Shown here one piece after another: positions 43,229-52,008 of a stretch of 64,000 bases of DNA. Made by a program: the position numbers and the translations under genes. Origin of the DNA: Pseudonocardia alaniniphila (lineage in GTDB: Bacteria; Actinomycetota; Actinomycetes; Mycobacteriales; Pseudonocardiaceae); NCBI RefSeq assembly GCF_022524485.1, contig NZ_JAKXMK010000028.1, forward strand, positions 1 through 64,000. Reading direction: 5' to 3'. Every line of letters starts with the position of its first letter. Positions within the stretch are counted from its first letter, which is position 1. The notes under the pieces are model-generated. The model was not told the DNA's origin, did no database searches, and saw only the letters and a program-made list of their open reading frames with translations.

Positions 43229-43837
43229 ATGACGACGATGCTCACCTGGCAGGCCGACGGAGGCCATGGGCTCGAAGGTGCGCGCCTGCTGCTCCAACCC
43301 CACGGCTATCGCGCCCTGGGCCGGATGGTCAAGGCAGAGCCCGAAGGCGACTTCACCGCCTCCTACCGGCTGATCGTCGGTGAGGGCGGCGAGCTGGTGC
43401 GGCTCTCGGTCACCGCGGCCACCGCGGAGCGCGAACGTCACCTGACGATCAACCGCACCGACGACGGCGTCTGGCTTCTCGACACCGGCGCGGGCGGCGG
43501 CACCACCCGCGCCGACTTCGCCGGCATCGTGGACGTCGATCTCGAGTACAGCGCGATGTTCAACACCTTGCCGATCCGCCGTCTCAACCTGCACCGGCAG
43601 CCCGGTGAGCACCTGATCCGGATGGTGTTCGTCTCGTTACCCGGCCTCGACGTCGAGGTGGTCGAGCAGATCTACCGCACCGTGTCCGTGCTGGACGAGC
43701 ACACGGGCGAGGCGGTGGTGGAGTTCCGCACCGGCGATTTCGTGGCGGAGCTGGTGGTCGACTCCGACGGCGTGGTTCTCAGCTACCCGGGTATCGCCAC
43801 GAGGCTCCTGCAAGGGTCCACGCCCGCGGCCGGCTGA
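43229..43837 (+). CDS. Putative glycolipid-binding domain protein
   Basis: 202 residues. It begins MTTMLTWQADGGHGLEGARLLL and keeps the family pattern YRLIVGEGGELVRLSV, VDLEYSAMFNTLPIRRLNL and GEAVVEFRTGDFVAELVVD of the putative glycolipid-binding family (DUF1089-like). It has no signal peptide. Members are cytosolic proteins of uncertain role. It is monocistronic and converges on tyrA. Confidence 0.82.
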   Translation: MTTMLTWQADGGHGLEGARLLLQPHGYRALGRMVKAEPEGDFTASYRLIVGEGGELVRLSVTAATAERERHLTINRTDDGVWLLDTGAGGGTTRADFAGIVDVDLEYSAMFNTLPIRRLNLHRQPGEHLIRMVFVSLPGLDVEVVEQIYRTVSVLDEHTGEAVVEFRTGDFVAELVVDSDGVVLSYPGIATRLLQGSTPAAG

Positions 43838-43857
43838 CCCGGCGCCGGGGCAGGAGC

Positions 43858-44796
43858 TCAGTCCTTCCAGCCGACCACGGCGTCACCGCGGCGGCCGATG
43901 TCCCGCAGCGCCGACAGCGACGAACGACGCTTCACCTGCACCCCCTGTGGGTCGCGGGCGGCCGCCCACCGTTGCCGTCCGGCGTGCCCGGCGCGCACCG
44001 TGGCTGCCAGGCCTCCCGTCGAGGCCAGCGCCCCGCGCATCGCGCCGAGCCGGCCCAGTGCGTCGTCCACCGCCCCGAGCAGCGCGTCGCGGTTGCCCTC
44101 GCACATCGCGAGCACCAGTTCCGGGCGGGTGCCCGCCACACGGGTGCCGTCGGCGAACGAGGACGCGGCGAGTGCCAGCGGCAGGTCGTCGTCGCCCGCC
44201 GCGCCCACGGCGGCGAGCACGGCCGCCAGCAGGTGCGGTAGGTGCGACACCCGGGCCACGGCGATGTCGTGCTCGTCGGTGGCCGCGGGCACCACGCGCG
44301 CCCCGCACGCCCATGCCAGTTCGGCGACGTCGGCCCATACGTCGAGGTCGAGACCGTCGTCGGAGGCCACCACCCACGCCGCGCCTGCGAAGAGGTCCGC
44401 CTTGCCCGCCGCCCAGCCGGACTCCGCCGTGCCGGCCATCGGGTGGCCACCCACGAAACGGGCCCGCGGGGCGTACCGCTCGACGGTATCGGCCACGGCG
44501 ACCTTGACGCTCACCGTGTCGGTGAGGCGGCAGGCCGGCGCCACCGCGTCGACACGGCGCAGCACGTCGGGCAGCGCCGGGAGCGGCACGGCCAGGACGA
44601 CGAGCGCGTCGGTCTCGGCGGCCCGGCGCAGCGCCGCGTCGGTGTCGGTGGTGACGTCGAACCCGTCGGCGTGCGCGTCCGCCGCGTCCGCCGCGGTGCT
44701 CGCGCCCCACACCGTCCGGCCGGCCTGCTCCGCGGCCCGCAGGAGCGAGCCCCCGATCAGCCCGGCGCCGATCACGCACACCGCACGTTGCGTCAC
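43858..44796 (-). CDS. tyrA: Prephenate dehydrogenase
   Basis: About 312 residues. The NAD-binding motif is VIGAGLIGGSLLRA near the N terminus, followed by DTVSVKVAVADTV, the substrate-binding HPMAGTAESGWAAG (catalytic His) and ARVSHLPHLLAAVLAAV. It oxidatively decarboxylates prephenate to 4-hydroxyphenylpyruvate for tyrosine synthesis. The GTG at 44796 is preferred. A TTG at 44820 would extend it by eight residues. There is no ACT domain. Confidence 0.93.
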   Translation of the reverse strand: MTQRAVCVIGAGLIGGSLLRAAEQAGRTVWGASTAADAADAHADGFDVTTDTDAALRRAAETDALVVLAVPLPALPDVLRRVDAVAPACRLTDTVSVKVAVADTVERYAPRARFVGGHPMAGTAESGWAAGKADLFAGAAWVVASDDGLDLDVWADVAELAWACGARVVPAATDEHDIAVARVSHLPHLLAAVLAAVGAAGDDDLPLALAASSFADGTRVAGTRPELVLAMCEGNRDALLGAVDDALGRLGAMRGALASTGGLAATVRAGHAGRQRWAAARDPQGVQVKRRSSLSALRDIGRRGDAVVGWKD

Positions 44797-44826
44797 CCCA
44801 CGAGAGTATTCGCTGCGCAACCCCGG

Positions 44827-46155
44827 TCAGTCCCGGGCCAGGGCCGCCGCGACGCGCAGCACCCCACGCTCCTCCAGCTTGACGCCGACGATCTGCACCC
44901 CGGCCGGCAGGCCGCCATCGGGAACGTCACCGGGCACCGACACGGCGGGCCACCTCGTGAGGTTGAAGGGCAGCGTGAGAGCGAGCAACTGTGCCCGGAC
45001 GAGCACGCTGCGGCCGTCGACGTCGACATCGGCCACTCCTAGCGGGGTGGCGCGCAGCCGTGTGGTGGGCAGGACGAGGACGTCGACGTCTCCGACGGCC
45101 TCCCGCATCGCGGCCGCGAGCCTGCGCCTGGTCCGCAGCGCGTCGACGTACTCGCGGGCCGGCTGCTCGGCATAGGGCAGTAGCCGTTCCCTGGTGACGT
45201 CCTGGTAGCCCTCCGGGCGCTCGGCGAGCCACGCCGCGTGGGTGGCGTAGGCCTCGGCGCCGACGATCACCGGGTAGGTGGCGGCGAGCTCGTCGATCAT
45301 GGGCGTGCTCACCTCGACCACGGACGCGCCGCGGGCCCGCAGCGTCTCGACCGCGGCGTCGACCGCCGACGGGAGCGCCGGGTCGAAGGCCCGCCAGTAG
45401 TCGTCGACGAGCACGCCGACGCGGACACCGGTGACGCCGGGTGCCTGGATCCCCCCGCCGGTGCCGTCCGGCCTGCTCAGCACGTCCCAGGCCACTCCGG
45501 CGGCGTGCACGTCCGCGGCGAGCACGCCGACGTGGTCGCAGGTCTCGGAGAGCGGGAACACGCCGTCGGTGGAGAGCGTGCCGAAGGCCGGCTTCAACCC
45601 GACGACGCCACACAGCGCCGCCGGCGTGCGGACGCTCGCACCGGTGTCGGTGCCGAGCGCGAGGGTCAGATGGCCGGCGGCGATCGCGGCCGCGGAACCC
45701 GAGGACGACCCACCGGTGATCCGGGTGCGGTCGTGCGGGTTGAGTGCCGGACCGGTGGCCGCGGCGTCCCCCGTGGGGCCGTAGGCGAACTCGTGGGTGT
45801 GCAGCTTCGCCACCACCACCGCACCAGCGGCGCGCAGCCGCGCGACGACCGGGGCGTCGGCGGTAGCCGGTGCTGCGTCGGCCAGCACGTTCGAGCCCGC
45901 CCGTGTCGGCAACCCGGCCACGTCGAACAGGTCCTTGACCCCTACCGCCACGCCGTGCAGCGGCCCGCGCCACTCGCCGCGAGCCAACTCCTCGGAGAGC
46001 TCCTTGGCCTGCGTGATCGCTCGCTCGGCGTCGAGCGTGATCACGGCGTTGTGCTGGTCGGCGGCGAGGCGGTCGAGAGTCTCGGTGACGTGCTCGACGG
46101 GAGAGAGCGCTCCCGAACGGAGTGCCATCCCGAGCTCGCGAAGTGAGGCGATCAC
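44827..46155 (-). CDS. Amidase (amidase-signature family)
   Basis: 442 residues. The Ser-cisSer-Lys triad is visible: Lys in VAVGVKDLFDVAGLPTR and the serines in RITGGSSSGSAAAIAAGH, followed by GTDTGASVRTPAALCGVVGLKP. It hydrolyses an unknown amide. It is not a GatA, since the genome context lacks gatB/C here. The GTG start at 46155 has GAGG nine bases upstream. The neighbouring M20 hydrolase on the same strand may act on related amides. Confidence 0.92.
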   Translation of the reverse strand: MIASLRELGMALRSGALSPVEHVTETLDRLAADQHNAVITLDAERAITQAKELSEELARGEWRGPLHGVAVGVKDLFDVAGLPTRAGSNVLADAAPATADAPVVARLRAAGAVVVAKLHTHEFAYGPTGDAAATGPALNPHDRTRITGGSSSGSAAAIAAGHLTLALGTDTGASVRTPAALCGVVGLKPAFGTLSTDGVFPLSETCDHVGVLAADVHAAGVAWDVLSRPDGTGGGIQAPGVTGVRVGVLVDDYWRAFDPALPSAVDAAVETLRARGASVVEVSTPMIDELAATYPVIVGAEAYATHAAWLAERPEGYQDVTRERLLPYAEQPAREYVDALRTRRRLAAAMREAVGDVDVLVLPTTRLRATPLGVADVDVDGRSVLVRAQLLALTLPFNLTRWPAVSVPGDVPDGGLPAGVQIVGVKLEERGVLRVAAALARD

Positions 46156-46208
46156 GGGTTCATCCTCACCCAAGACCCCAGCAACCGTACGTCGAGCACG
46201 ATCGCGAC

Positions 46209-47426
46209 CTACTTCGCGAGGGCGTCCAATGCCAGCCCGGCGTAGACGGCCACTCCGGACGCCATCGCGTCCTCGTCGAACACCACGCGATTCGAGTGGT
46301 TGGGCGGAGCGGTTCCCGGATGGACGTTCGGCGGGCAGCCTCCGAGGAACGCCAGAGCACCGGGCACCTCGGCCAGCACGTAGGAGAAGTCCTCGGCCCC
46401 CATGATCGGGGTGTCCATCGTGACGACCCGATCGCGCCCGAGCACCGTGTAAGCGAGCTTGCCGACCCGGTCGGCGGCGTCGGCGTCGTTCACGGTGACC
46501 GGGTAGCCCGGCTCGATGTGCACCTCCGCGGTGCAGCCATGAGCCATCGCGATGTATCGGCAGACGCGCTCGATCTCGTCGTGCACGGTGGCGCGAGCGG
46601 TCTCCGAGAGGGTGCGCACCGTGCCTTCCATGAAGGCCGTCTCCGGAATGATGTTGTTCGTCGTACCTGCGACGATCCGCGCGATCGTCAGCACCACGGG
46701 GTGGTGCGCGCTGACCCGCCGCGTCACCGCCGTCTGGAGCGCCCCCACCATCGCCGCGGCAGCGGGCAGGGGGTCGAGTGCGTCGTGCGGGGCGGAGGCA
46801 TGGCCGCCCCGGCCACGGACCGTCACCGTGACCGCGTCGGCCGCCGCCATCAACGGCCCCGGACGGACGTGCACCTCGCCCGACGGGAGTGTGGCGCTGA
46901 TGTGCAGCGCGTAGGCGGCGTCGGGGCGCCCGGCGGGCCCGGTGCGGTCCAGCAGGCCCTCGTCGATCATGTACCGGGCGCCGTGGAAGCCTTCCTCGCC
47001 GGGCTGGAACATGAAGAGCACCCGTCCGGCGAAGTCGTTCCGCCGCGCGGCCAGCACCCGGGCCGCCGAGGCGAGCATCGCCACGTGCGTGTCGTGACCG
47101 CAGGCGTGCATGGCGCCGTCGGTCTCGGAGGCGAACGAGAGCCCCGTGTCCTCGGCCAGCGGGAGCGCATCCATGTCGCCGCGCAGGAGCACCGTCGGCC
47201 CGGGGCGGGCACCCTCCAGCACGGCCACCACCGAGCTGACGGAACGACCCAGATGGACCTGTAGCGGGAGGTCTGCGAGAGCGGCGACGACCGCATCTCG
47301 GGTGTGGGGAAGGTCGAGTCCGAGCTCGGGACGGCGATGGAGGGCGCGGCGCAGCGCCACCGTCCGTGGCTGGACGCCGCGAGCCTGGGAACGGAGGGTG
47401 GTGAGCAATGCGACATCCGGTGGCAT
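46209..47426 (-). CDS. M20-family amidohydrolase (hippurate/IAA-amino-acid hydrolase-like)
   Basis: 405 residues. Metal-binding contexts are MHACGHDTHVAML, FQPGEEGFHGARYM (catalytic Glu pair), the His of AYALHISATLPSG and PIMGAEDFSYVLA, with HSNRVVFDEDAM near the end. This is the M20D type that removes acyl groups from amino acids. The substrate is unknown. It has no signal peptide and is separated from the amidase by 53 bp. Confidence 0.93.
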   Translation of the reverse strand: MPPDVALLTTLRSQARGVQPRTVALRRALHRRPELGLDLPHTRDAVVAALADLPLQVHLGRSVSSVVAVLEGARPGPTVLLRGDMDALPLAEDTGLSFASETDGAMHACGHDTHVAMLASAARVLAARRNDFAGRVLFMFQPGEEGFHGARYMIDEGLLDRTGPAGRPDAAYALHISATLPSGEVHVRPGPLMAAADAVTVTVRGRGGHASAPHDALDPLPAAAAMVGALQTAVTRRVSAHHPVVLTIARIVAGTTNNIIPETAFMEGTVRTLSETARATVHDEIERVCRYIAMAHGCTAEVHIEPGYPVTVNDADAADRVGKLAYTVLGRDRVVTMDTPIMGAEDFSYVLAEVPGALAFLGGCPPNVHPGTAPPNHSNRVVFDEDAMASGVAVYAGLALDALAK

Positions 47427-47518
47427 GAGGGCGATCTTGGCAGCTCTGGCAGGTGACGAGCAGGTTCACTTCTAGTTGTGGTTTGGACCACAGTCGGTCG
47501 GAGGCTTACCGTAGTGGC

Positions 47519-48040
47519 ATGGCGGTGCAGAGCATCGAGTCGCGCGCAGAGGTGCGTGAACAGGCCCTGCCCGGATATGCCGTAGCGGCTATCCGGGAGG
47601 ACGGGCAGTGGCGTTGCTCGCGGATGTCGGCCGAGGCGCTCGTCGACCTGGACACGGCGATCACCGAGCTGAGGGAGCTTCGCTCCACCGGAGCGGTGCT
47701 GGGTCTGCTCGATGTCGACGACGAGTTCTTCGTCCTGTTACGGCCCACCCCGGGCGGCATCTCGCTGATGGTGTCCGACGCCGTCGCGGCGCTGGACTAC
47801 GACGTGGCGGCCGATGTCCTCGACCTCCTGCGGCTGGAGCTGCCGCCGGAGGACGAAGCCCTCGACGCCCCGCCGTGGCCGGAGGGCGACCTCGCGATCC
47901 TCGCCGATCTCGGGCTTCCCGCCGACGAGCTGGAGGTGCTCGCGGGCGAGGTCGAGCTCTACCCCGACGAGCAGCTGGCCGCGATCGGGCGCCGTTGCGG
48001 GTTCGCCGATGCCCTCGCCGAGGTCGTCGACGCGCGGTGA
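47519..48040 (+). CDS. tRNA adenosine deaminase-associated protein
   Basis: 173 residues, acidic, with the pattern VAAIREDGQWRCSRM, GAVLGLLDVDDEFFVLLRPTPGG and a C-terminal AIGRRCGFADALAEVVDAR. This actinobacterial family occurs directly before tadA, and the two overlap here (GTGA). Its role as a partner or regulator of TadA is suggested only by this linkage. Confidence 0.88.
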   Translation: MAVQSIESRAEVREQALPGYAVAAIREDGQWRCSRMSAEALVDLDTAITELRELRSTGAVLGLLDVDDEFFVLLRPTPGGISLMVSDAVAALDYDVAADVLDLLRLELPPEDEALDAPPWPEGDLAILADLGLPADELEVLAGEVELYPDEQLAAIGRRCGFADALAEVVDAR

Positions 48041-48537
48041 CCCCAGCGTGGGGCGCCGGCTCGGCGTCCACCGGTCCGCTCTCCGCCGCAGCGGACGAGG
48101 CGCTGATACGGCGCGCCATCGAGGTCGCAGGGGCCGCGCCCCGCACCGGTGACGTGCCGATCGGGGCCGTGGTCGTCGACTCCGAAGGCCGTGAGCTGGC
48201 CGTGGCGTGCAACGCCCGGGAGGCCTTGGGTGACCCCACGGCACACGCCGAGATGCTGGCGCTGCGGGCGGCTGCCGCTGTGCGAGGGGAGTGGCGCCTC
48301 GAGGGCTGCACCCTCGCCGTGACGGTCGAGCCCTGCACGATGTGTGCGGGAGCGATCGGGCTCGCCCGGGTGGCGCGCGTGGTGTTCGGGGCGTGGGAAC
48401 CGAAGACGGGTGCGGCCGGCTCACTGTGGGACGTTCTTCGCGACCGGAGACAAAATCACCGGCCCGAGGTGGTCGGCGGGGTACTGGAGCGGGATTGTGC
48501 GGCCCTGCTGGAGTCATTCTTCGCGGGCTTTCGCTGA
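48037..48537 (+). CDS. tadA: tRNA-specific adenosine deaminase
   Basis: 166 residues. The zinc-binding and catalytic motif is PTAHAEMLAL (His and Glu), with PCTMCAGAIGLARVARVVFG as the second metal motif, and NHRPEVVGGVLERDCAALLESFF is the typical tail. It converts A34 of tRNA-Arg to inosine. The GTG start overlaps the upstream partner's stop. Confidence 0.95.
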   Translation: MTPAWGAGSASTGPLSAAADEALIRRAIEVAGAAPRTGDVPIGAVVVDSEGRELAVACNAREALGDPTAHAEMLALRAAAAVRGEWRLEGCTLAVTVEPCTMCAGAIGLARVARVVFGAWEPKTGAAGSLWDVLRDRRQNHRPEVVGGVLERDCAALLESFFAGFR

Positions 48538-48557
48538 GCACGCGCTAGCCTGCGCCA

Positions 48558-48983
48558 GTGGAGCAGGTGGTGGTGCAACAGACCCGCGTCGGGGCGTACG
48601 TCGTCTGTGTGCGTGATGGTTCGCTGCTGCTCGTCCGGTTCCGCCGCAGCGATCGCTGGACGTTGCCCGGTGGCGGGCTCGACCACGGTGAGCGGCCCGA
48701 GGACGGCGCCGTGCGTGAGGTCGAGGAGGAGACCGGCCTACAGATCGCGCTCGGTTCGGTGATCGGGGTCGACTCGACGCGCTGGGACCGGTCGAGCGAC
48801 GGCAACCCGATCGACATGCACGCTCTGCGGATCCTCTACACCGCCGAGGTGATCGGCGGCTCGCTGCGCGACGAGATCGACGGCAGCACGGACCGCGCCG
48901 AGTGGGTGCCGCTCGCGGAACTGGCCGACCGGCCTCACATCGGGCTGGTCGACATCGGGCTCGCCGCCGCGGGCCACGCCTGA
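48558..48983 (+). CDS. Nudix hydrolase
   Basis: 141 residues. The complete Nudix box GLDHGERPEDGAVREVEEET-G-L matches GX5EX7REUXEEXGU, preceded by WTLPGGG. It hydrolyses a nucleoside-diphosphate-linked substrate of unknown identity. It starts with GTG 20 bp after tadA and probably shares its transcript. Confidence 0.9.
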   Translation: MEQVVVQQTRVGAYVVCVRDGSLLLVRFRRSDRWTLPGGGLDHGERPEDGAVREVEEETGLQIALGSVIGVDSTRWDRSSDGNPIDMHALRILYTAEVIGGSLRDEIDGSTDRAEWVPLAELADRPHIGLVDIGLAAAGHA

Positions 48984-48986
48984 CCG

Positions 48987-49168
48987 CTACACCGCTAGCG
49001 TCCGCAGGCCCACGGCCTCCGCTGCCGCGATCTGCCGACGGTCGTAGGACAGCATGACCCCTGCGTCCAGCCGGAGGGCTGCGGCGACGTGCAGGGCGTC
49101 GAGGCGCCTCGGGCAGTGCGGCGCGCGAGCAGCTTCGCGGCAGCGGACGACTCCACGTCGACGGTCAA
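48987..49168 (-). pseudogene. Internally deleted VapC-like PIN-domain toxin
   Basis: A TTG overlapping the antitoxin stop (TTGA) opens LTVDVESSAAAKLLARR, the N-terminal strand of a PIN toxin. A different frame then continues RRLDALHVAAALRLDAGVML and SYDRRQIAAAEAVGLRTLAV to a TAG at 48987, which is the C-terminal part of the same family. The middle two thirds, including most catalytic acids, are missing, and the two ends are out of frame. The toxin is therefore dead. Confidence 0.65.
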
Positions 49169-49419
49169 CGGTCCCCGCGGAGGTCGTCGAGGTCGTCCTT
49201 CAGCGGATGGTCCAGCTGTACACGCGGGAGGTCGGCGAAACCTCCCTTGACCGCCGCTCGCTGGATCGGGAGCACAGCTCCGGGCCGGAGCGGCGGCGGG
49301 ACCAGCACGGCGACGACCTCGCCGTTGTTCGTCACCGCGATCGTCTCGCCTGCCTGCACATCGTGCAGCATCGCGCTGCTGTTGTTGCGCAGTTCGTGGT
49401 CCGAAATCGTCCTGCCCAT
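49165..49419 (-). CDS. Phd/YefM-family antitoxin
   Basis: 84 residues. It has the typical N-terminal DNA-binding/dimer domain MGRTISDHELRNNSSAMLHDV and ETIAVTNNGEVVAVLVPP, and a short disordered toxin-binding tail ending DLDDLRGDR. The cognate toxin downstream is deleted, so this is now an orphan antitoxin that may still bind DNA. Confidence 0.85.
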   Translation of the reverse strand: MGRTISDHELRNNSSAMLHDVQAGETIAVTNNGEVVAVLVPPPLRPGAVLPIQRAAVKGGFADLPRVQLDHPLKDDLDDLRGDR

Positions 49420-49438
49420 GAGCTCACCCCCGTAGCAA

Positions 49439-50194
49439 TCACACCAGGCGGCCCGCTGCGATCACCCGGGCGAGGAACTGCCGGGTGCGCTCGTGGACCG
49501 GATCGCCGAGTACCTGACCCGGTGGTCCCGACTCGAGCACGCGGCCACCGTCGAGGAAGCACACCCGGTCGGACACCTGCCGGGCGAACCCCATCTCGTG
49601 CGTGGCCATGAGGATCGTGATGCCCGTCTCGGCCAGCTCCCGGACGATCGTGAGCACCTCGCCGACCAGCTCGGGATCCAGGGCCGAGGTGATCTCGTCG
49701 AGCAGCAGCAGCCGCGGCCGCACCGCGAGGGCGCGAGCGATCGCCACCCGCTGCTGCTGGCCACCCGAGAGCCGGTCCGGATAGGCGTCGGCGAACGCGC
49801 CGAGCCCGACCCGGCGGAGCAGCTCGTGGGCCCGCCCGTCCGCCTCGGCTGCCGGCACGCGGTGCACCACCCGCGGCGCCAGCGCCACATTCTCGACGGC
49901 GGTCATGTGCGGGAACAGGTTGAACGCCTGGAACACGATCGCCATGCGCCGCTGGGCAGCGGCGACGTCGGCGCGCGGGTCGGAGACGTCCACGCCGTCG
50001 AGGAGGACCAGCCCGTCGTCGATCTCCTCCAGCAGGTCCACGCAGCGCAGCAGGGTGGACTTCCCCGAGCCCGACGTACCGATCAGCGTGACCACCTGAT
50101 GCTCGTCGACGCTGAGGTCGACGCCGTCGAGCACGGTGGCCGAGCCATAGCGTTTGACCACTCCGCGTACCTCGAGCACGGGGGTCATGACCAT
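49439..50194 (-). CDS. Polar amino-acid ABC transporter ATP-binding protein
   Basis: 251 residues. Walker A is GTSGSGKSTLLRC near residue 40, the Q-loop region is VFQAFNLFPHMTAVENV, the signature is LSGGQQQRVAIARAL, Walker B is LLLLDEITSALD and the switch His is in MATHEMGFARQV. The pattern is of the GlnQ/HisP class. It overlaps the permease gene by 10 bp. Confidence 0.95.
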   Translation of the reverse strand: MVMTPVLEVRGVVKRYGSATVLDGVDLSVDEHQVVTLIGTSGSGKSTLLRCVDLLEEIDDGLVLLDGVDVSDPRADVAAAQRRMAIVFQAFNLFPHMTAVENVALAPRVVHRVPAAEADGRAHELLRRVGLGAFADAYPDRLSGGQQQRVAIARALAVRPRLLLLDEITSALDPELVGEVLTIVRELAETGITILMATHEMGFARQVSDRVCFLDGGRVLESGPPGQVLGDPVHERTRQFLARVIAAGRLV

Positions 50195-51039
50195 CCCTGC
50201 CTGCGGGCGGCCCGCGCGGCCACGGCGTCGGCGACCCGGCCGGTCGGGATCGCGAGCAGCACGAACAGCAGCGCCGCCACCACGTACGGCGTGAAGTTGA
50301 ACGTGCGGGCCGACTCGATCTGCGCCGCGCGGATCGCGTCCACGGCGCCGAGCACGGAGATCAGCCCGACGTCCTTCTGCAGCGCGACGAAGTCGTTGAG
50401 CAGCGGTGGCAGCACCCGGCGCACCGCCTGCGGCAGCACCACCAGCCGCATCGACTGGCGGTGGTTGAGCCCCAGCGAGCGCGCAGCCGCCCGTTGCGAA
50501 GGATGGATCGACTCGATGCCGGCGCGGAACACCTCCGCCACGTACGCCGAGTACACGAGGATCAGCGTGACCGTCCCGAGCACCGCGGTGTCGGTCGGCA
50601 CGCCCGTCAGCCGCAGCGCCGGCAGCCCGAACCCGATCAGGTACAGCGCGATGAGCAGCGGCAGCCCACGGAACAGGTCGACGTAGCCGGTGGCCAGCGC
50701 CCGCACCGGGAGGAACACAGGTCCGCGCAGCGTGCGCAGCACCGCGATCACCAGCCCGAGCACCAGGATCCCGATCTCGGCCACCACGAGCACGCGGATG
50801 TTGAGCCAGAGGCCGTCGAGCACGGCGGGCAGCGACGCCCAGGCCGCGTGCGGGTCGAAGAACGTCTCGCGCACCCGCGGCCAGCCGGGCGAGCTCGCGA
50901 TCCCGACGCCGACCACCACGGCGAACACGAGCGTGGACGTGAACGCGACGAGGGTGGAGCGCCGGGCGCGCGAGCGCCGGTAGGCGAGCCGCTCCCGCGC
51001 GAGGGGGCTCAGCTCCGTCGCGCCCGGCGCCGCACTCAC
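50185..51039 (-). CDS. Polar amino-acid ABC transporter permease
   Basis: 284 residues. A cytoplasmic N-terminal stretch of ~35 residues is followed by five to six hydrophobic segments. The HEQRGLP-type motif appears as YVDLFRGLPLLIALYLIGFGLP, and the coupling loop is GIESIHPSQRAAARSLGLNHRQSMRLVVLPQAVRRVLPP. The GTG start overlaps the binding-protein stop (GTGA). Confidence 0.93.
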   Translation of the reverse strand: MSAAPGATELSPLARERLAYRRSRARRSTLVAFTSTLVFAVVVGVGIASSPGWPRVRETFFDPHAAWASLPAVLDGLWLNIRVLVVAEIGILVLGLVIAVLRTLRGPVFLPVRALATGYVDLFRGLPLLIALYLIGFGLPALRLTGVPTDTAVLGTVTLILVYSAYVAEVFRAGIESIHPSQRAAARSLGLNHRQSMRLVVLPQAVRRVLPPLLNDFVALQKDVGLISVLGAVDAIRAAQIESARTFNFTPYVVAALLFVLLAIPTGRVADAVAARAARRQGWS

Positions 51040-51896
51040 CGCAGTTCCGGCGCCGACCCCGCCGAGGCGAGCCACTGCTGCTCGAGCTGGTCGAGGGTGC
51101 CGGCTGCCCGTAGCCGGTCGACGGCGTCGGAGACGCACTTGGTGAGCGGGCTGCCCTTGTCCAGGATGGCGCCGAACTGCTCGGGCGTGCCCGGGGCAGC
51201 CGGGAGCTGCCCGACGATCTTGCCGTCGGTCAGCTCGGCCGAGGTCATGTAGAACGCCGTGGGCAGGTCCACGACGATCGCGTCGACCTGGCCGTTCGTG
51301 AGCGCCAGCTTGGCGTCGTCGTTGGTGTTGAACACCGCAGGCTGGGTTGCGGGTGCGATCTGGGAGACGATCGCCTCGTAGCTGGTGCTGCCCACCTGAG
51401 CACCCAGCCGGGCGGTCTTCAGCCCGTCGATCGAGGTCGCGCCGGCGAACCGGCTGGACGCCACGGTGACCACGGCCTGTTTGACGTCGTAGTAGGGGGC
51501 CGAGAAGTCGACGGCCTGCCGCCGCTCGTCGGTGATCGAGAACTCGGTGAGGTTGAGGTCGAAGGTCTTGGGCCCGGGCTGGACGGCGGCGTTGAACGGC
51601 ACCCGGGTCCAGGTCACCTTGTCGCGGGGATACCCGAGTTGGTCGGCGATCGCGTAGGCGACGGCGCTCTCGAAACCACGGCCCGACGTCGGGTCGTCGT
51701 CGATGTACCACGGCGGGTAGACGGGCTCGTCCGTTCCCACGGTCAGGGTGCCGGCGGTGCGGGTCGGTAGCGCCCCCGGTGCGCACGAGGCGCCCGCGGC
51801 CGGTGCGGTGTCGTTGGTGTCGGCCGGGGCGCAGCCCGCGGCGAGGACGAGCGCGACCGCCACGAGCAGACGCCGGGCGGGGAGTGGAGAGGGCAC
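51036..51896 (-). CDS. Polar amino-acid ABC transporter substrate-binding lipoprotein
   Basis: 286 residues. A lipoprotein signal LLVAVALVLAAGC is followed by the family-3 binding domain: LTVGTDEPVYPPWYI, GFESAVAYAIADQLGY, FSITDERRQAVDFSAPYYDVKQAVV and LGAQVGSTSYEAI. The DERR segment suggests an amino-acid carboxylate ligand. First gene of the three-gene operon. The GTG at 51896 is chosen because it begins the signal peptide. Confidence 0.93.
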   Translation of the reverse strand: MPSPLPARRLLVAVALVLAAGCAPADTNDTAPAAGASCAPGALPTRTAGTLTVGTDEPVYPPWYIDDDPTSGRGFESAVAYAIADQLGYPRDKVTWTRVPFNAAVQPGPKTFDLNLTEFSITDERRQAVDFSAPYYDVKQAVVTVASSRFAGATSIDGLKTARLGAQVGSTSYEAIVSQIAPATQPAVFNTNDDAKLALTNGQVDAIVVDLPTAFYMTSAELTDGKIVGQLPAAPGTPEQFGAILDKGSPLTKCVSDAVDRLRAAGTLDQLEQQWLASAGSAPELR

Positions 51897-52008
51897 GGGG
51901 CGATTCTCGCCCGTGGGAGCAAGCGACGTCGATGATCGCCGCCACGCGGCGGTGCCCGGGCCAGGGCACGCACCTGCCACGCACCCTGGCCCGGGACCGC
52001 CGGGGCGG

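Noticed and set aside
43839..43850. CCCGGCGCCGGG palindrome between convergent genes
   Set aside because: It has no loop-forming space and such palindromes are common by chance at this GC content.
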